A model generated the notes under the pieces. It did no database searches and was not told the DNA's origin. It saw only the letters and a list, made by a program, of their open reading frames with translations. This document shows, piece by piece, positions 27,416 to 36,501 of a stretch of 64,000 bases of DNA; the first letter of the stretch is position 1; every line of letters starts with the position of its first letter. The stretch is from Devosia sp. (GTDB lineage: Bacteria > Pseudomonadota > Alphaproteobacteria > Rhizobiales > Devosiaceae), in the NCBI GenBank assembly GCA_028290665.1, contig JAQGJK010000012.1:1-64000 (forward strand), in the 5' to 3' direction. Position numbers and translations under genes: made by a program.

Positions 27416-28672
27416 TCAGCGGGGCAGGAAAACCTCGGCCCGCATGCCCTCGCCCGGGGCGCTGCGGAGACTGAGTTCACCGTGATGGCGATTGACGATG
27501 TGCTTGACGATGGCGAGCCCGAGACCGGTGCCTTTTTTCTTGCGAGAGGCCTCGGCATCGACCCGGTAGAACCGTTCGGTCAGCCTGGGGACATGCTCGA
27601 TGCCGACACCGGGGCCATGATCACGGACGACAATCGACCACGCATAGCTCGGGCGCTCGGTGGCGGGCGCCAGCGTCACTTCGATCGGGCCGGACATGCC
27701 GGCATATTTGAGGGCGTTCTCGATCAGGTTCTCGAACACCTCGTAGAGTTCCTCGGCGTCGCCAGTGACGGTGACCGGACCATCCGGCACCGACAGTTCG
27801 ATGGTGCTGCCGGTTTCCGAGGCGACCGAACCGAGGGCTTCCAGCACCTGTTTAAGCACGGAAGCCAGATCGACGCTGCCGGTCGGGCGGACGTGCTGGC
27901 GCATCTCGATGCGCGACAGGGACAAGAGATCGCCGATCAGGCGCGCCATGCGCTCGGCCTGCTGGCGCATGATGCCGAGGAATTTGGCCCGGGCAACGGC
28001 GTCGTTGGCGGCGGGTCCGAGCAGCGTGTCGATGAAGCCGCTGAGCGAGGTCAGTGGGGTGCGCAGTTCATGGCTGACATTGGCGATGAAATCGCGGCGC
28101 AATTGGTCGATGCGCTTGATCTCCGTCAGATTGCGCAGCGTCAGCAGCATCAGACCGGTCTCGCCAAGCGGCGCGATATCGGCGCGGTACCAGCTTTCCG
28201 AGGGCACGGTGCGATGCAGTTCGACCGACGCAGCAACGCCGCCGCGGGCGGTGTCGATGGCGACCACAAGGGCCGGCTGACGCATGGTGAAAGCCAGTGG
28301 ATCGTTAAGGCGTGTCGTTGGGAAGGCGGAAATCGCCGCGGGATTGCGGTGGATGACCACCGTTCGGGCGTCAAGCACGAACGCTGGATCGGCCAGCGCA
28401 TCGGCGAACAGCGTCGCCGAGGTCGCCCGAGGTGGCTCGGCGCCGATCACCGGATCGCTTTCGGGCGAAACGGGCAAAGGCGCGTTCGGAATGAGCAGCG
28501 CTACGCCGACCAGCAGCGCGATGCCAAAGCCACTTTCGGCCGGGTTGAGGCGCCCCAAGGCGAGGCAGATCAGCACCAGCACTAGCGCCACGACGAGGAG
28601 AGGCAATCGCCCGCGCAGCCGGCGACCGAGCCAGCCCTGCGGCGCCTTTGTCTCGCTTGCCTGTTCTGCCAT
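27416..28672 (-). CDS. phoR: Phosphate regulon sensor histidine kinase PhoR
   Basis: This 418-residue sensor kinase phosphorylates PhoB. Two hydrophobic segments sit near the N-terminus (LPLLVVALVLVLICLALG and GFGIALLVGVALLI). A PAS-like region (about residues 80-175) follows. The catalytic part has the H-box FIANVSHELRTPLTSL, N-box NLIENALKYAG, DHGPGVG and GTGLGLAIVKHIV. The start MAEQASE at 28672 is preferred; a GTG at 28711 adds 13 residues. It lies upstream of pstS on the same strand, separated by the Pho box. Confidence 0.94.
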   Translation of the reverse strand: MAEQASETKAPQGWLGRRLRGRLPLLVVALVLVLICLALGRLNPAESGFGIALLVGVALLIPNAPLPVSPESDPVIGAEPPRATSATLFADALADPAFVLDARTVVIHRNPAAISAFPTTRLNDPLAFTMRQPALVVAIDTARGGVAASVELHRTVPSESWYRADIAPLGETGLMLLTLRNLTEIKRIDQLRRDFIANVSHELRTPLTSLSGFIDTLLGPAANDAVARAKFLGIMRQQAERMARLIGDLLSLSRIEMRQHVRPTGSVDLASVLKQVLEALGSVASETGSTIELSVPDGPVTVTGDAEELYEVFENLIENALKYAGMSGPIEVTLAPATERPSYAWSIVVRDHGPGVGIEHVPRLTERFYRVDAEASRKKKGTGLGLAIVKHIVNRHHGELSLRSAPGEGMRAEVFLPR

Positions 28673-28772
28673 CGCCGACTCGCCCTTGCCGAACGATGCG
28701 TTCCATAGCACGTTCGCTTCAAGACCCGGCGACGGCAGGATTGCTGATTAGAATTGCCGACGAGGAGACGAC

Positions 28773-29627
28773 ATGTCCGACGACGATGCCTTTGATCTCG
28801 ACGATCCGCAGCTGCCAAAACGTATTAAACGCGCGGCACTTGGCTCAGGTGATTACCCTTACGCCGAAAAGCTCGAGGACGAGGTCTACGAAGAGCATAT
28901 CAATCGCCTGCAAAAGCAGCTGGTCAAGCTCCAGGCGCATCTGGTGGAATCGGGCCAGCGCGTCATGATGCTGTTCGAAGGACGCGATGCGGCAGGCAAA
29001 GGCGGCACCATCCGCACCTATACACGCTACCTCAATGGCCGGTACAACGCCGTCGTCGCCTTGCCCAAGCCCAATGACCGGGAAGCGACGCAGTGGTATT
29101 TCCAGCGTTATGTCGACTGGCTGCCGGCGGCGGGTGAAACCGTGCTGTTCGACCGGAGCTGGTATAATCGCGCCGGGGTCGAACCAGTGATGGGGTTCTG
29201 TACGCCCGAACAGACCGAGCAGTTTTTGCTCGAAGTGCCGCGCTTTGAATCGATGCTGGTCAAGGACGGCATCGTGCTGTTCAAGTTCTGGCTCGATATC
29301 GGCAAGGAAATGCAGATGAAGCGTTTCCACGACCGGCGGCACGATCCGCTGGCGGGCTGGAAACTCTCGCCGGTCGATCTCGCCGCGCTCGAGAAATGGG
29401 ACGAGTATTCGGAAGCCCGCGACACCATGCTGAAGCGCACCGACAGCGAGCAGGCGCCCTGGACGGTGGTGTTCGCCAACGACAAGGCACGGGCCCGCCT
29501 CGCCATCATGCAGACGGTGCTGAACACGCTGCAGTTCGCCGGCAAGAGCGCGTCCGAGATCGGCGAGATCGATGCCAAGATCGCCTTGAGCGCCAGCGCT
29601 TTCCTCGCCCGGCATGCACCGCACTGA
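28773..29627 (+). CDS. ppk2: Polyphosphate kinase 2
   Basis: PPK2 transfers phosphate between polyphosphate and nucleoside diphosphates, mostly in the direction of making nucleotides. The 284-residue protein has Walker A FEGRDAAGKGG, Walker B VLFDRSWYNRAGVEPVMGFC and the lid module RFHDRRHDPLAGWKLSPVD. Size and motifs match class I PPK2. It is divergent from phoR with about 100 bases between starts. That places polyphosphate use next to phosphate sensing; no Pho box was seen in that gap. CGAGGAGAC precedes the ATG. Confidence 0.94.
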   Translation: MSDDDAFDLDDPQLPKRIKRAALGSGDYPYAEKLEDEVYEEHINRLQKQLVKLQAHLVESGQRVMMLFEGRDAAGKGGTIRTYTRYLNGRYNAVVALPKPNDREATQWYFQRYVDWLPAAGETVLFDRSWYNRAGVEPVMGFCTPEQTEQFLLEVPRFESMLVKDGIVLFKFWLDIGKEMQMKRFHDRRHDPLAGWKLSPVDLAALEKWDEYSEARDTMLKRTDSEQAPWTVVFANDKARARLAIMQTVLNTLQFAGKSASEIGEIDAKIALSASAFLARHAPH

Positions 29628-29630
29628 CCC

Positions 29631-29668
29631 CTGCCCTGCCCCGCCAGCGCCCGAGAACGGCAGGGCAG
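29631..29668 (+). terminator. Intrinsic terminator after ppk2
   Basis: CTGCCCTGCC (29631-29640) pairs perfectly with GGCAGGGCAG (29659-29668). The stem starts 3 bases after the ppk2 stop and a TTTT run follows 8 bases later. Confidence 0.65.
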
Positions 29669-29747
29669 AACTGCGCTTTTCCCCATTGACACCCGTCGGC
29701 GTTCCGGAACCACTGGGGTCAACGACAGCGGGGGCGGTCAGGCGATC

Positions 29748-30560
29748 TTGGGACACGGTATCGCACCGGTACAGACGATCAATGCGGCGGGCCGCTCGCC
29801 GTTCGTCCTCGTCTGCGACCATGCCAGCAACCGCGTGCCCGAGCCATATGGCGACCTCGGGCTGACGCCGGGCCAGCGGCTGATGCATGTCGCCTGGGAC
29901 CCCGGCGCGCTCAATGTGTCGCGGACGCTCGTCGACCTGCTCGACGCACAGCTGGTGCATTCGACGGTGTCGCGGCTGGTGATCGACTGCAACCGCACCT
30001 ACCAGGCGCCCGATTTGATCCCGGTGATCAGCGAACGCATTGCCATCGCGGTCAATCATGGCTTGAGCCCTGCCGAGCGGCAGCACCGGATCGACAGCTT
30101 CCACCTTCCGTTCCACGATGCGATCACGGCGCTGATCGACGCGCGCGACGCGGCGGGCCGGGAGACGGTGCTGGTAGCCGTGCATTCGTTCACGCCGGTG
30201 TATCTCGACGTTCCCCGTCCCTGGCCGATCGGCCTGATCCACGGGCGCGACCAGGCCTTCACGCGGGCGCTGTCGGATGCGCTGATCGCCGACGAGCCAG
30301 GGCTGAATGTCGGCTGGAACGAGCCCTATGCCGCGCTCAACGGCGTGACCTACACGCTCGAGCATCACGGCGACGAGCGCGGCATCCCCTCGAGCATGCT
30401 CGAAATCCGGCACGATGAAATTCTCGAACCAGAGGGGGTAGCCGCATGGTCCGCCCGACTGGCCCGTTGCCTCACCGCCGCGCTGGGGGCGCAGGCCAAG
30501 GCAACGGACTTCACCCCCGCGTCACACGGGGTACCGGGGCAACACGAAAGGGCACGATAA
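29748..30560 (+). CDS. N-formylglutamate amidohydrolase family hydrolase
   Basis: This is a 270-residue zinc-dependent hydrolase of the FGase family. Conserved segments are VCDHASNRVPE, DCNRTYQAPDLIP, VHSFTPVY and the closing LEIRHDEI. The family includes HutG-type enzymes that split N-formylglutamate, but no histidine-degradation genes are nearby. Its permease and glutamine-synthetase-like neighbours suggest it hydrolyses a gamma-glutamyl or related amide, which is inference. The start is a TTG at 29748; no ATG or GTG lies in frame upstream. Its stop overlaps the permease start (TAATG). Confidence 0.85.
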   Translation: MGHGIAPVQTINAAGRSPFVLVCDHASNRVPEPYGDLGLTPGQRLMHVAWDPGALNVSRTLVDLLDAQLVHSTVSRLVIDCNRTYQAPDLIPVISERIAIAVNHGLSPAERQHRIDSFHLPFHDAITALIDARDAAGRETVLVAVHSFTPVYLDVPRPWPIGLIHGRDQAFTRALSDALIADEPGLNVGWNEPYAALNGVTYTLEHHGDERGIPSSMLEIRHDEILEPEGVAAWSARLARCLTAALGAQAKATDFTPASHGVPGQHERAR

Positions 30561-32104
30561 TGGCGACGGAACATGCGGAGGACGTCAAAGTCCTCCACTC
30601 GATGGGCTACGCTCAGGAGCTGTCACGGCGAATGAGCGGCTTCAGCAATTTCGCGATCTCGTTTTCGATCATCTGCATCCTGTCGGGCGGCATCAATTCC
30701 TTTGCCCAGGCGACCTCCTCGGTCGGCGGCGCGGGCGCTGGTATCGGCTGGATCGTCGGGTGCTGCGTGTCGGGGTTCTTTGCCCTCTGCATGGCGCAGA
30801 TCGCCTCGGCCTACCCGACGGCGGGCGGGCTCTATCACTGGAGTTCGATCCTCGGCAACCGCTTCTCGGGCTGGATCACCGCGTGGTTGAACCTGCTCGG
30901 GCTGATCACCGTAATGGGCGCCATCAACATCGGCACAGCGTTCTTTTTCGTCGGCACCTTTGGCTCGATTTTCGGGCTGACCGGAACGCCGGTGGAAATC
31001 GTGCTGCTGGTCGCCGGCATCACCGTGGTGCAGGCGCTGGTCAACCATCTCGGCATCGGGCTGACGGCGCGGCTCACCGATATTTCGGGCTACATCATCC
31101 TCGGCACTACGGCGGCGCTGGTGGTGCTGTTACTGGTGTTCGCGCCGACGCATGATTTTTCGCGGCTGTGGACCTTCACCAATTACTCGGGTGAAGCCGG
31201 CGGCAACGTGTTCCCGCAATCGGACAACATGGTCTACCTGTTCGCGCTGTGCCTGCTGCTGCCGATCTACACCATCACTGGCTACGACGCTTCGGCGCAT
31301 ACCTCTGAGGAAACCGTGCAGGCTTCGCGCTCGGTACCGCGCTCGATCATCCAGGCAGTGGTCGTCTCATCGCTGGCCGGCTGGGTGCTGCTGTCGGCGA
31401 TCGTCATCGCCATCCCCGACCTCGCCGTCGGCGCCTCGCAGGGCTGGGGCGTGTTCTTTGCGACAATGACGGCGATCATGCCGGCATGGCTGGTGAACAT
31501 CCTGTACCTGCTGATCCTCGTGACGCAGTTGCTGTGCGGCCTCGCGACCGTCACTTCAACATCGCGGATGATCTACGCCTTCTCGCGTGATGGCGGGTTG
31601 CCGTTCGGCTCCGCATCGCTCGCCAAAGTCAGCCCCCGCTTCCGCACCCCGGTGGCGGCGATCTGGACTGGTGCTATCCTCGAAATCCTGTTCGTCTGGC
31701 TGGCGCAGACAGTGTCGATCGGGGGCACCAACATCTACACCATCGTCGTCAATGCGACGCTGATCTTCCTGTTCCTGTCGTTTACCGTGCCGATCGCACT
31801 CGGCTTCTTTACCATCGGCACCTCAAAATGGCCGGTGATGGGGCCGTGGAGCATGGGCAAGACGCTGTATCGGCTGTTCGCGGTACTCTCGGTGCTGGGG
31901 ATGATCCTGATTGTCTTTATCGCCGTGCAGCCGCCGAACAGCAACGTGCTATGGATCACGCTGGCCTTCCTCGTGCTATCCGCCATCCTATGGTTCGCCT
32001 TTGAGAACAAGCGGTTCACCGGCCCACCGATCGGCGACGCCATCGCCCATCGTCAGGCGGGTATAGCTGCGATCGAAGCCAGGTTCGGCACGCCGGCCGA
32101 GTGA
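30560..32104 (+). CDS. APC-superfamily amino acid/amine permease
   Basis: This 514-residue inner-membrane transporter has about 12 helices. The N-terminal family signature is QELSRRMSGFSNFAISFSII, followed by the conserved GGINSF and PTAGGLYHW segments. It is closest by eye to GABA/choline/ethanolamine-type permeases. It shares one base with the preceding hydrolase stop, so the two are translationally coupled. A strong hairpin after it separates it from the glutamine-synthetase-like gene. The cargo is probably the amine used by the downstream enzymes. Confidence 0.9.
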   Translation: MATEHAEDVKVLHSMGYAQELSRRMSGFSNFAISFSIICILSGGINSFAQATSSVGGAGAGIGWIVGCCVSGFFALCMAQIASAYPTAGGLYHWSSILGNRFSGWITAWLNLLGLITVMGAINIGTAFFFVGTFGSIFGLTGTPVEIVLLVAGITVVQALVNHLGIGLTARLTDISGYIILGTTAALVVLLLVFAPTHDFSRLWTFTNYSGEAGGNVFPQSDNMVYLFALCLLLPIYTITGYDASAHTSEETVQASRSVPRSIIQAVVVSSLAGWVLLSAIVIAIPDLAVGASQGWGVFFATMTAIMPAWLVNILYLLILVTQLLCGLATVTSTSRMIYAFSRDGGLPFGSASLAKVSPRFRTPVAAIWTGAILEILFVWLAQTVSIGGTNIYTIVVNATLIFLFLSFTVPIALGFFTIGTSKWPVMGPWSMGKTLYRLFAVLSVLGMILIVFIAVQPPNSNVLWITLAFLVLSAILWFAFENKRFTGPPIGDAIAHRQAGIAAIEARFGTPAE

Positions 32105-32113
32105 GTTACACCA

Positions 32114-32143
32114 GGCGAGGCCGCGATCCGTTGCGGCCTCGCC
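32114..32143 (+). terminator. Intrinsic terminator or attenuator between permease and GS-like gene
   Basis: GGCGAGGCCGC (32114-32124) pairs perfectly with GCGGCCTCGCC (32133-32143) around an 8-base loop, followed by GTTCATTTTA. It ends the permease transcript or lowers read-through into the ligase gene. Confidence 0.8.
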
Positions 32144-32170
32144 GTTCATTTTAGTGCTGAGGACATCGTC

Positions 32171-33532
32171 ATGGCTGCCTACACTCTCGACGCGCTCAAG
32201 GCCGACATCGCGTCCGGCGCGATCGACACCGTGCTCGTGGCGTTTCCCGATATGCAGGGCCGGTTGATCGGCAAGCGGTTCCAGGCGGAGTTCTTCCTCG
32301 AAGGGGCGCTCGACGAGACGCATGGCTGCGATTATCTGCTCGCCAACGACATCGATATGGAGCCCGTCCCCGGCTACACCGCGGCGAACTGGGAGAAGGG
32401 CTATGGCGATTTCGTCATGAAGCCCGACGTCACGACGCTGATGAAAGCTACATGGCTCGAAGGCACGGCGATCATTCTCGCCGACCTTGTCGATCATCAC
32501 CATCACGAACCGATTCCGCACAGCCCGCGCGCCATGCTGAAGGCGCAACTGGCACGGCTGGCGGCGATGGGGCTGACGGCGAATTTCGCCTCGGAACTCG
32601 AATTCTACCTGTTCGAGGACGGGTTCAGGACGGCGTGGGACAAGGGCTACAAGAACCTCACGACAGCGGGCTATTACATCGAGGATTACCACATCTTCCA
32701 GACCACCAAGGAAGAGGGGGTGATGCGCGCCATCCGCAAGCAATTGCAGGCCTCGGGCATCCCAGTGGAGAACTCCAAAGGCGAATGGGGCCCGGGACAA
32801 GAGGAAATAAACGTCAAATATGCCGAGGCGCTGACCATGGCCGACCGGCACGTGGTGATGAAGAACGGCATCAAGGAAATCGCCTATTTCCAGGGCAAGT
32901 CGGTAACGTTCATGGCCAAGTGGGACTATGCGCTCGCCGGTTCATCGAGCCACATCCACATGAGTCTCGCCAACACCGGCGGCAACGCGTTCTTTGCCCC
33001 GGAAGCGCCGCTCGGGATGAGCGAGATGATGCGGCACTGGGTGGCGGGGCTGCTGGCCTATGCGTCTGACATCACCTACTTCCTCGCGCCTTACATCAAC
33101 TCCTACAAGCGCTTCCAGGTCGGCACCTTCGCGCCGACCAAGGCGATCTGGAGCCGCGACAACCGCACCGCGGGCTTCCGGTTGTGCGGTGAGGAAACCA
33201 AGGGCGTCCGCATCGAATGCCGGGTCGGAGGCGCCGACCTCAACCCCTATCTCGCCTATGCCGCCTTGATCGCGGCCGGCCTGCGCGGCATCGAGGAACA
33301 GCTCGAACTCGAGCCGGATTTCACTGGCGACGCCTATGCCGTCAAGCAATTGCCCGACATCCCCAAGACCCTGCGCGACGCCATCACGGCGCTAAAGGGC
33401 TCGGCAATGCTGCGGGAGGCGCTAGGGCAAGGGGTAATCGACCACTACGTCCACACGGCGGAATGGGAGCAGTTCGAATACGACCGGCGGATAACCGACT
33501 GGGAGTTGAAGCGGGGGTTCGAAAGGAGTTAG
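32171..33532 (+). CDS. Glutamine-synthetase family ligase, probable gamma-glutamyl-amine synthetase
   Basis: This 453-residue enzyme has the GS fold. The metal Glu segment is ASELEFYLFE, followed by GPGQEEINVKYAEAL, the GSSSHIHMSL loop and the RIECRVGGADLNPYL arginine-glutamate segment. The N-terminus lacks the classical GlnA pattern and matches the GlnA-like enzymes (PuuA, IpuC, GlnA4-like) that join glutamate to amines. The adjoining permease, alcohol and aldehyde dehydrogenases and amidohydrolase support a catabolic role. The exact amine is not visible in the sequence. Confidence 0.88.
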   Translation: MAAYTLDALKADIASGAIDTVLVAFPDMQGRLIGKRFQAEFFLEGALDETHGCDYLLANDIDMEPVPGYTAANWEKGYGDFVMKPDVTTLMKATWLEGTAIILADLVDHHHHEPIPHSPRAMLKAQLARLAAMGLTANFASELEFYLFEDGFRTAWDKGYKNLTTAGYYIEDYHIFQTTKEEGVMRAIRKQLQASGIPVENSKGEWGPGQEEINVKYAEALTMADRHVVMKNGIKEIAYFQGKSVTFMAKWDYALAGSSSHIHMSLANTGGNAFFAPEAPLGMSEMMRHWVAGLLAYASDITYFLAPYINSYKRFQVGTFAPTKAIWSRDNRTAGFRLCGEETKGVRIECRVGGADLNPYLAYAALIAAGLRGIEEQLELEPDFTGDAYAVKQLPDIPKTLRDAITALKGSAMLREALGQGVIDHYVHTAEWEQFEYDRRITDWELKRGFERS

Positions 33533-33657
33533 CGCGCCAGCGCTTTGCTCCCAATTCGCACCACGAAGCCTTGACGAAGGCGAGGGCGCCATGGTCCGAC
33601 GACGGCTACGACGCTGCGCCGGAGTCAGGCGCTGGTTTACCGAATAGAGGAAATTGC

Positions 33658-35040
33658 ATGACCGAGATGGTCAAGATCGTGTCGCCTGTCGATGGGCGGA
33701 TTTATGCGCAGCGGGAGACGGCTGGCGGGGCCGAGATCAATGCAGCGGTGAGCAAGGCGCGGTTCGCGCAGTTGGCGTGGGACGAAGTTACCGTTGCGCA
33801 ACGGGCTGAGTTCATTACCGGATTCGTCGATGCACTACTGGCGATGAACGACGAGATCGTACCGGAACTGGCTTGGCAAATGGGCCGCCCGATCCGGTTC
33901 GGCGGCGAACAGCGCGGCGTCGAAGAGCGGGCGCGGCACATGATTTCGATTGCCGAGGCGGCGCTGGCGCCACAGGAAATCACCGGCAAGCCCGACTTCT
34001 TGAGGCGGATTGCTCGCGAACCGCTAGGTACCGTGCTGGTCATCGCGCCGTGGAATTATCCGTTCCTGACGGCAATCAATTCCATCGTTCCCGGATTGAT
34101 GGCGGGCAATGCCGTGGTCCTCAAGCACGCGACGCAGACGCTGCTGGTGGGCGAACGTTTCGCCGAGGCGGCACGGCGCGCCGGCTTGCCGGACGGGTTG
34201 TTCCAGAATCTGGTGCTGGGGCATGCCGACACCGAAAAGCTGATCGCCTCTGGGCAGATCGACCACGTCAATTTCACCGGATCGGTGGAGGGCGGGCGGC
34301 GGATCGAGCGGGCGGCAGCGGGGACCTTCGCGACGCTCGGGCTTGAACTCGGCGGCAAGGATCCGGCCTATGTGCGGGCCGACGCCAAGGTCGATTATGC
34401 AGTCGAGAATCTGGTCGACGGGTCGTTTTTCAATTCCGGGCAAAGCTGCTGCGGCGTCGAACGCATTTATGTGCATGCGGACGTCTATGACCGGTTCGTC
34501 GCCGGGTTCGTCGAGAACGCCCGCGGCTGGACGCTCGGCAACCCGCTCGATCCGGATACCATAATCGGGCCGATGGCGCGGGCCGGCTTTGCCGACTTGG
34601 TGCGCGGGCAGACGACCGAAGCGCTGCGCAAGGGCGCCAAGGCGCATCTCGATACGCGCCATTCGCTCGACGAGGAAGGTTCGCCCTATCTCGCGCCCGA
34701 GGTATTGACCAACGTCAACCACCAGATGGCGGTGATGCGGGAGGAGAGCTTCGGGCCGATCGTCGGCATCATGAAGGTCGCTGACGACAATGAAGCGGTG
34801 ACGCTGATGAATGACAGTCCCTATGGGCTGACCGCCTCGATCTGGACCGACGATCTCGATGCCGCGGCGCGGATCGGGGCGCGGGTCGAGACCGGCACGG
34901 TGTTCGCCAACCGCTGCGATTATCTCGATCCGGCGCTGGTGTGGACGGGGGTCAAGGACACCGGCAAGGGCGGCGCGCTGAGCGAAATCGGCTATGATAA
35001 TCTGACCCAACCGAAGAGCTATCATCTGCGGATCGTTTGA
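33658..35040 (+). CDS. NAD(P)-dependent aldehyde dehydrogenase
   Basis: This 460-residue aldehyde dehydrogenase has the cofactor segment APWNYPFLTAIN, the catalytic Glu in LELGGKDPAYV and the catalytic Cys in NSGQSCCGVERI. PLGTVLVI precedes the Rossmann region. It would oxidise an aldehyde to a carboxylate in the cytoplasm. AGAGGAAA precedes ATG 33658. It sits between the GS-like ligase and an Fe-type alcohol dehydrogenase, so it probably acts on the aldehyde formed by that enzyme. Confidence 0.92.
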   Translation: MTEMVKIVSPVDGRIYAQRETAGGAEINAAVSKARFAQLAWDEVTVAQRAEFITGFVDALLAMNDEIVPELAWQMGRPIRFGGEQRGVEERARHMISIAEAALAPQEITGKPDFLRRIAREPLGTVLVIAPWNYPFLTAINSIVPGLMAGNAVVLKHATQTLLVGERFAEAARRAGLPDGLFQNLVLGHADTEKLIASGQIDHVNFTGSVEGGRRIERAAAGTFATLGLELGGKDPAYVRADAKVDYAVENLVDGSFFNSGQSCCGVERIYVHADVYDRFVAGFVENARGWTLGNPLDPDTIIGPMARAGFADLVRGQTTEALRKGAKAHLDTRHSLDEEGSPYLAPEVLTNVNHQMAVMREESFGPIVGIMKVADDNEAVTLMNDSPYGLTASIWTDDLDAAARIGARVETGTVFANRCDYLDPALVWTGVKDTGKGGALSEIGYDNLTQPKSYHLRIV

Positions 35041-35071
35041 TTGGTGGTTCGTGGCACCGGAGAGACAGAAA

Positions 35072-36226
35072 ATGACCAAAGCCAACTGGAATTATCCGAC
35101 CGCTGTCAAATTCGGCGCAGGGCGGATCGGCGAACTGCCCGAGGCGCTGAAGACGGCGGGGATCACGCGGCCATTGCTGGTGACCGATGCGGGGCTGGTC
35201 AATTTGCCGGTCACGCAATCGACGCTGGCGCTGCTGCGGGCGGCCGGCGTCGAGGTCGGAGTGTTCGCGGAGGTAAAGCCCAACCCGATTTCGGCCAATG
35301 TCGAGGCCGGGCTCGCGATGCTGCGGGCCGGCGGCTTTGACGGGGTCATCGCCTTTGGCGGCGGTTCGGGGCTCGATGCGGCCAAGGTCATTGCCTTCAT
35401 GGCCGGGCAGACGCGGCCGATGTGGGATTTCGAGGACATCGGCGATTGGTGGAGCCGCGCCGATCCGAACGGCATCCTGCCGATCGTCGCAGTGCCGACG
35501 ACGGCCGGCACCGGCTCGGAAGTCGGGCGCGCCGGGGTCATTACCGATGAGATAACGCACACCAAGAAGGTGATTTTTCACCCGCTAATGCAGCCCAAAG
35601 TGGTGATCATCGATCCGGAACTGACGGTCGGGATGCCGCGGTTCATCACTGTCGGGACCGGGATGGACGCGCTGGCGCATTGCCTCGAGGCTTATTGCGC
35701 GCCGGGCTATCACCCGATGGCTGACGGCATTGCCGTCGAAGGCGTGCGGCTGGTGCTGGAGAATTTGCCCAAGGTCGTCGACAATCCCAACGACATCGAA
35801 GCCCGCGGCCACATGATGAGCGCCGCGGCGATGGGGGCGACGGCGTTCCAAAAGGGCCTCGGGGCCATCCACGCGCTGAGCCATCCGGTCGGGGCGCTGT
35901 ACGACACGCATCACGGCATGACCAATGCGGTGTTCATGCCGTATGTGCTGGTGGTCAATCGCACTGCCATCGAGGCCAAGATCGCCCGTCTTGCGGCCTA
36001 TTGCGGCCTGCCGCCGAGTTTTGATGCGTTCCTCAACGCCATCGTGGCGTTGCGGGTGCGGCTGGACGTGCCGCATACGCTGGCGGCGTTCAAGGTCGAT
36101 GGCGACAAGCGGGAGTTGATTGGGGATATGGCGATAGTCGACCCGACGGCGGGGGGGAACCCGATCGAGTTGACGCGGGAGCGGGCGCTAGAGATTTTTG
36201 ATCGGGCGATGGAAGGACGGTTGTAG
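35072..36226 (+). CDS. Iron-containing alcohol dehydrogenase
   Basis: This 384-residue group III dehydrogenase has the NAD-binding segment FGGGSGLDAAK and the TTAGTGSEVG loop. The metal ligands lie in GMDALAHCLEAYCAPGYHP and ALSHPVGALYDTHHGMTNAV. It would oxidise a primary alcohol to an aldehyde. It follows the aldehyde dehydrogenase by 31 bases and GGAG lies 9 bases before ATG 35072. The alcohol-aldehyde pair suggests the substrate of this cluster carries a hydroxyl group, such as an amino alcohol. Confidence 0.93.
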   Translation: MTKANWNYPTAVKFGAGRIGELPEALKTAGITRPLLVTDAGLVNLPVTQSTLALLRAAGVEVGVFAEVKPNPISANVEAGLAMLRAGGFDGVIAFGGGSGLDAAKVIAFMAGQTRPMWDFEDIGDWWSRADPNGILPIVAVPTTAGTGSEVGRAGVITDEITHTKKVIFHPLMQPKVVIIDPELTVGMPRFITVGTGMDALAHCLEAYCAPGYHPMADGIAVEGVRLVLENLPKVVDNPNDIEARGHMMSAAAMGATAFQKGLGAIHALSHPVGALYDTHHGMTNAVFMPYVLVVNRTAIEAKIARLAAYCGLPPSFDAFLNAIVALRVRLDVPHTLAAFKVDGDKRELIGDMAIVDPTAGGNPIELTRERALEIFDRAMEGRL

Positions 36227-36254
36227 GGGGTTCAATCCCTGCCGACCGCGGCCT

Positions 36255-36303
36255 GCCCTCGTGGTTCGAGGCTCGGCTTTGCCTCACACCTCACCATGAG
36301 GGC
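36255..36303. repeat. Palindromic intergenic repeat, family 1, copy A
   Basis: CCCTCGTGGTTCGAGG pairs with CCTCACCATGAGGG further on. A near-identical element lies at 45058-45104. It sits just after the Fe-type alcohol dehydrogenase gene. Confidence 0.8.
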
Positions 36304-36365
36304 CGCGAGCTGCTGTGTGCATTTGAGTATTCCGCTTAGCGGAACACTCGACCGTTAGGCACCAG

Positions 36366-36437
36366 ACCCCTCATCCGCTTGCCGGCACCCTCGGGTCAAG
36401 CCCAAGGGCAAGCTTTCTCCCCTTGAGGGGAGAAGGG
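36366..36437. repeat. Intergenic repeat, family 2, copy A
   Basis: It begins ACCCCTCATCCG, contains CACCCTCGGGTC followed by CCCAAGGGCA, and ends CTCCCCTTGAGGGGAGAAGG, a strong hairpin. A close copy is at 38725-38798. Both lie just downstream of genes. Confidence 0.8.
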
Positions 36438-36501
36438 CAATGGAGCCACGATCGCATCAGTATTACCGCTGTATCCTTTCCCCGGCGGGAGAAGCAATGT
36501 C

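Noticed and set aside
28845-30413. 522-codon minus-strand frame across ppk2 and the amidohydrolase gene
   Set aside because: It is antisense to two recognised genes and shows only shadow-type composition.
29748-30560. Histidine-utilisation hutG
   Set aside because: The family fits, but no hutH, hutU, hutI or hutF lies nearby. The neighbours point to amine metabolism, so no gene symbol was given.
33217-33657. N-terminal extension of the aldehyde dehydrogenase into the GS-like gene
   Set aside because: A clear AGAGGAAA ribosome site and ATG at 33658 give the normal family N-terminus.
36255-36275. GGTTCGAGGC, like a tRNA T-loop
   Set aside because: No acceptor stem, D arm or anticodon arm surrounds it. 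It is part of a palindromic repeat that recurs at 45058.
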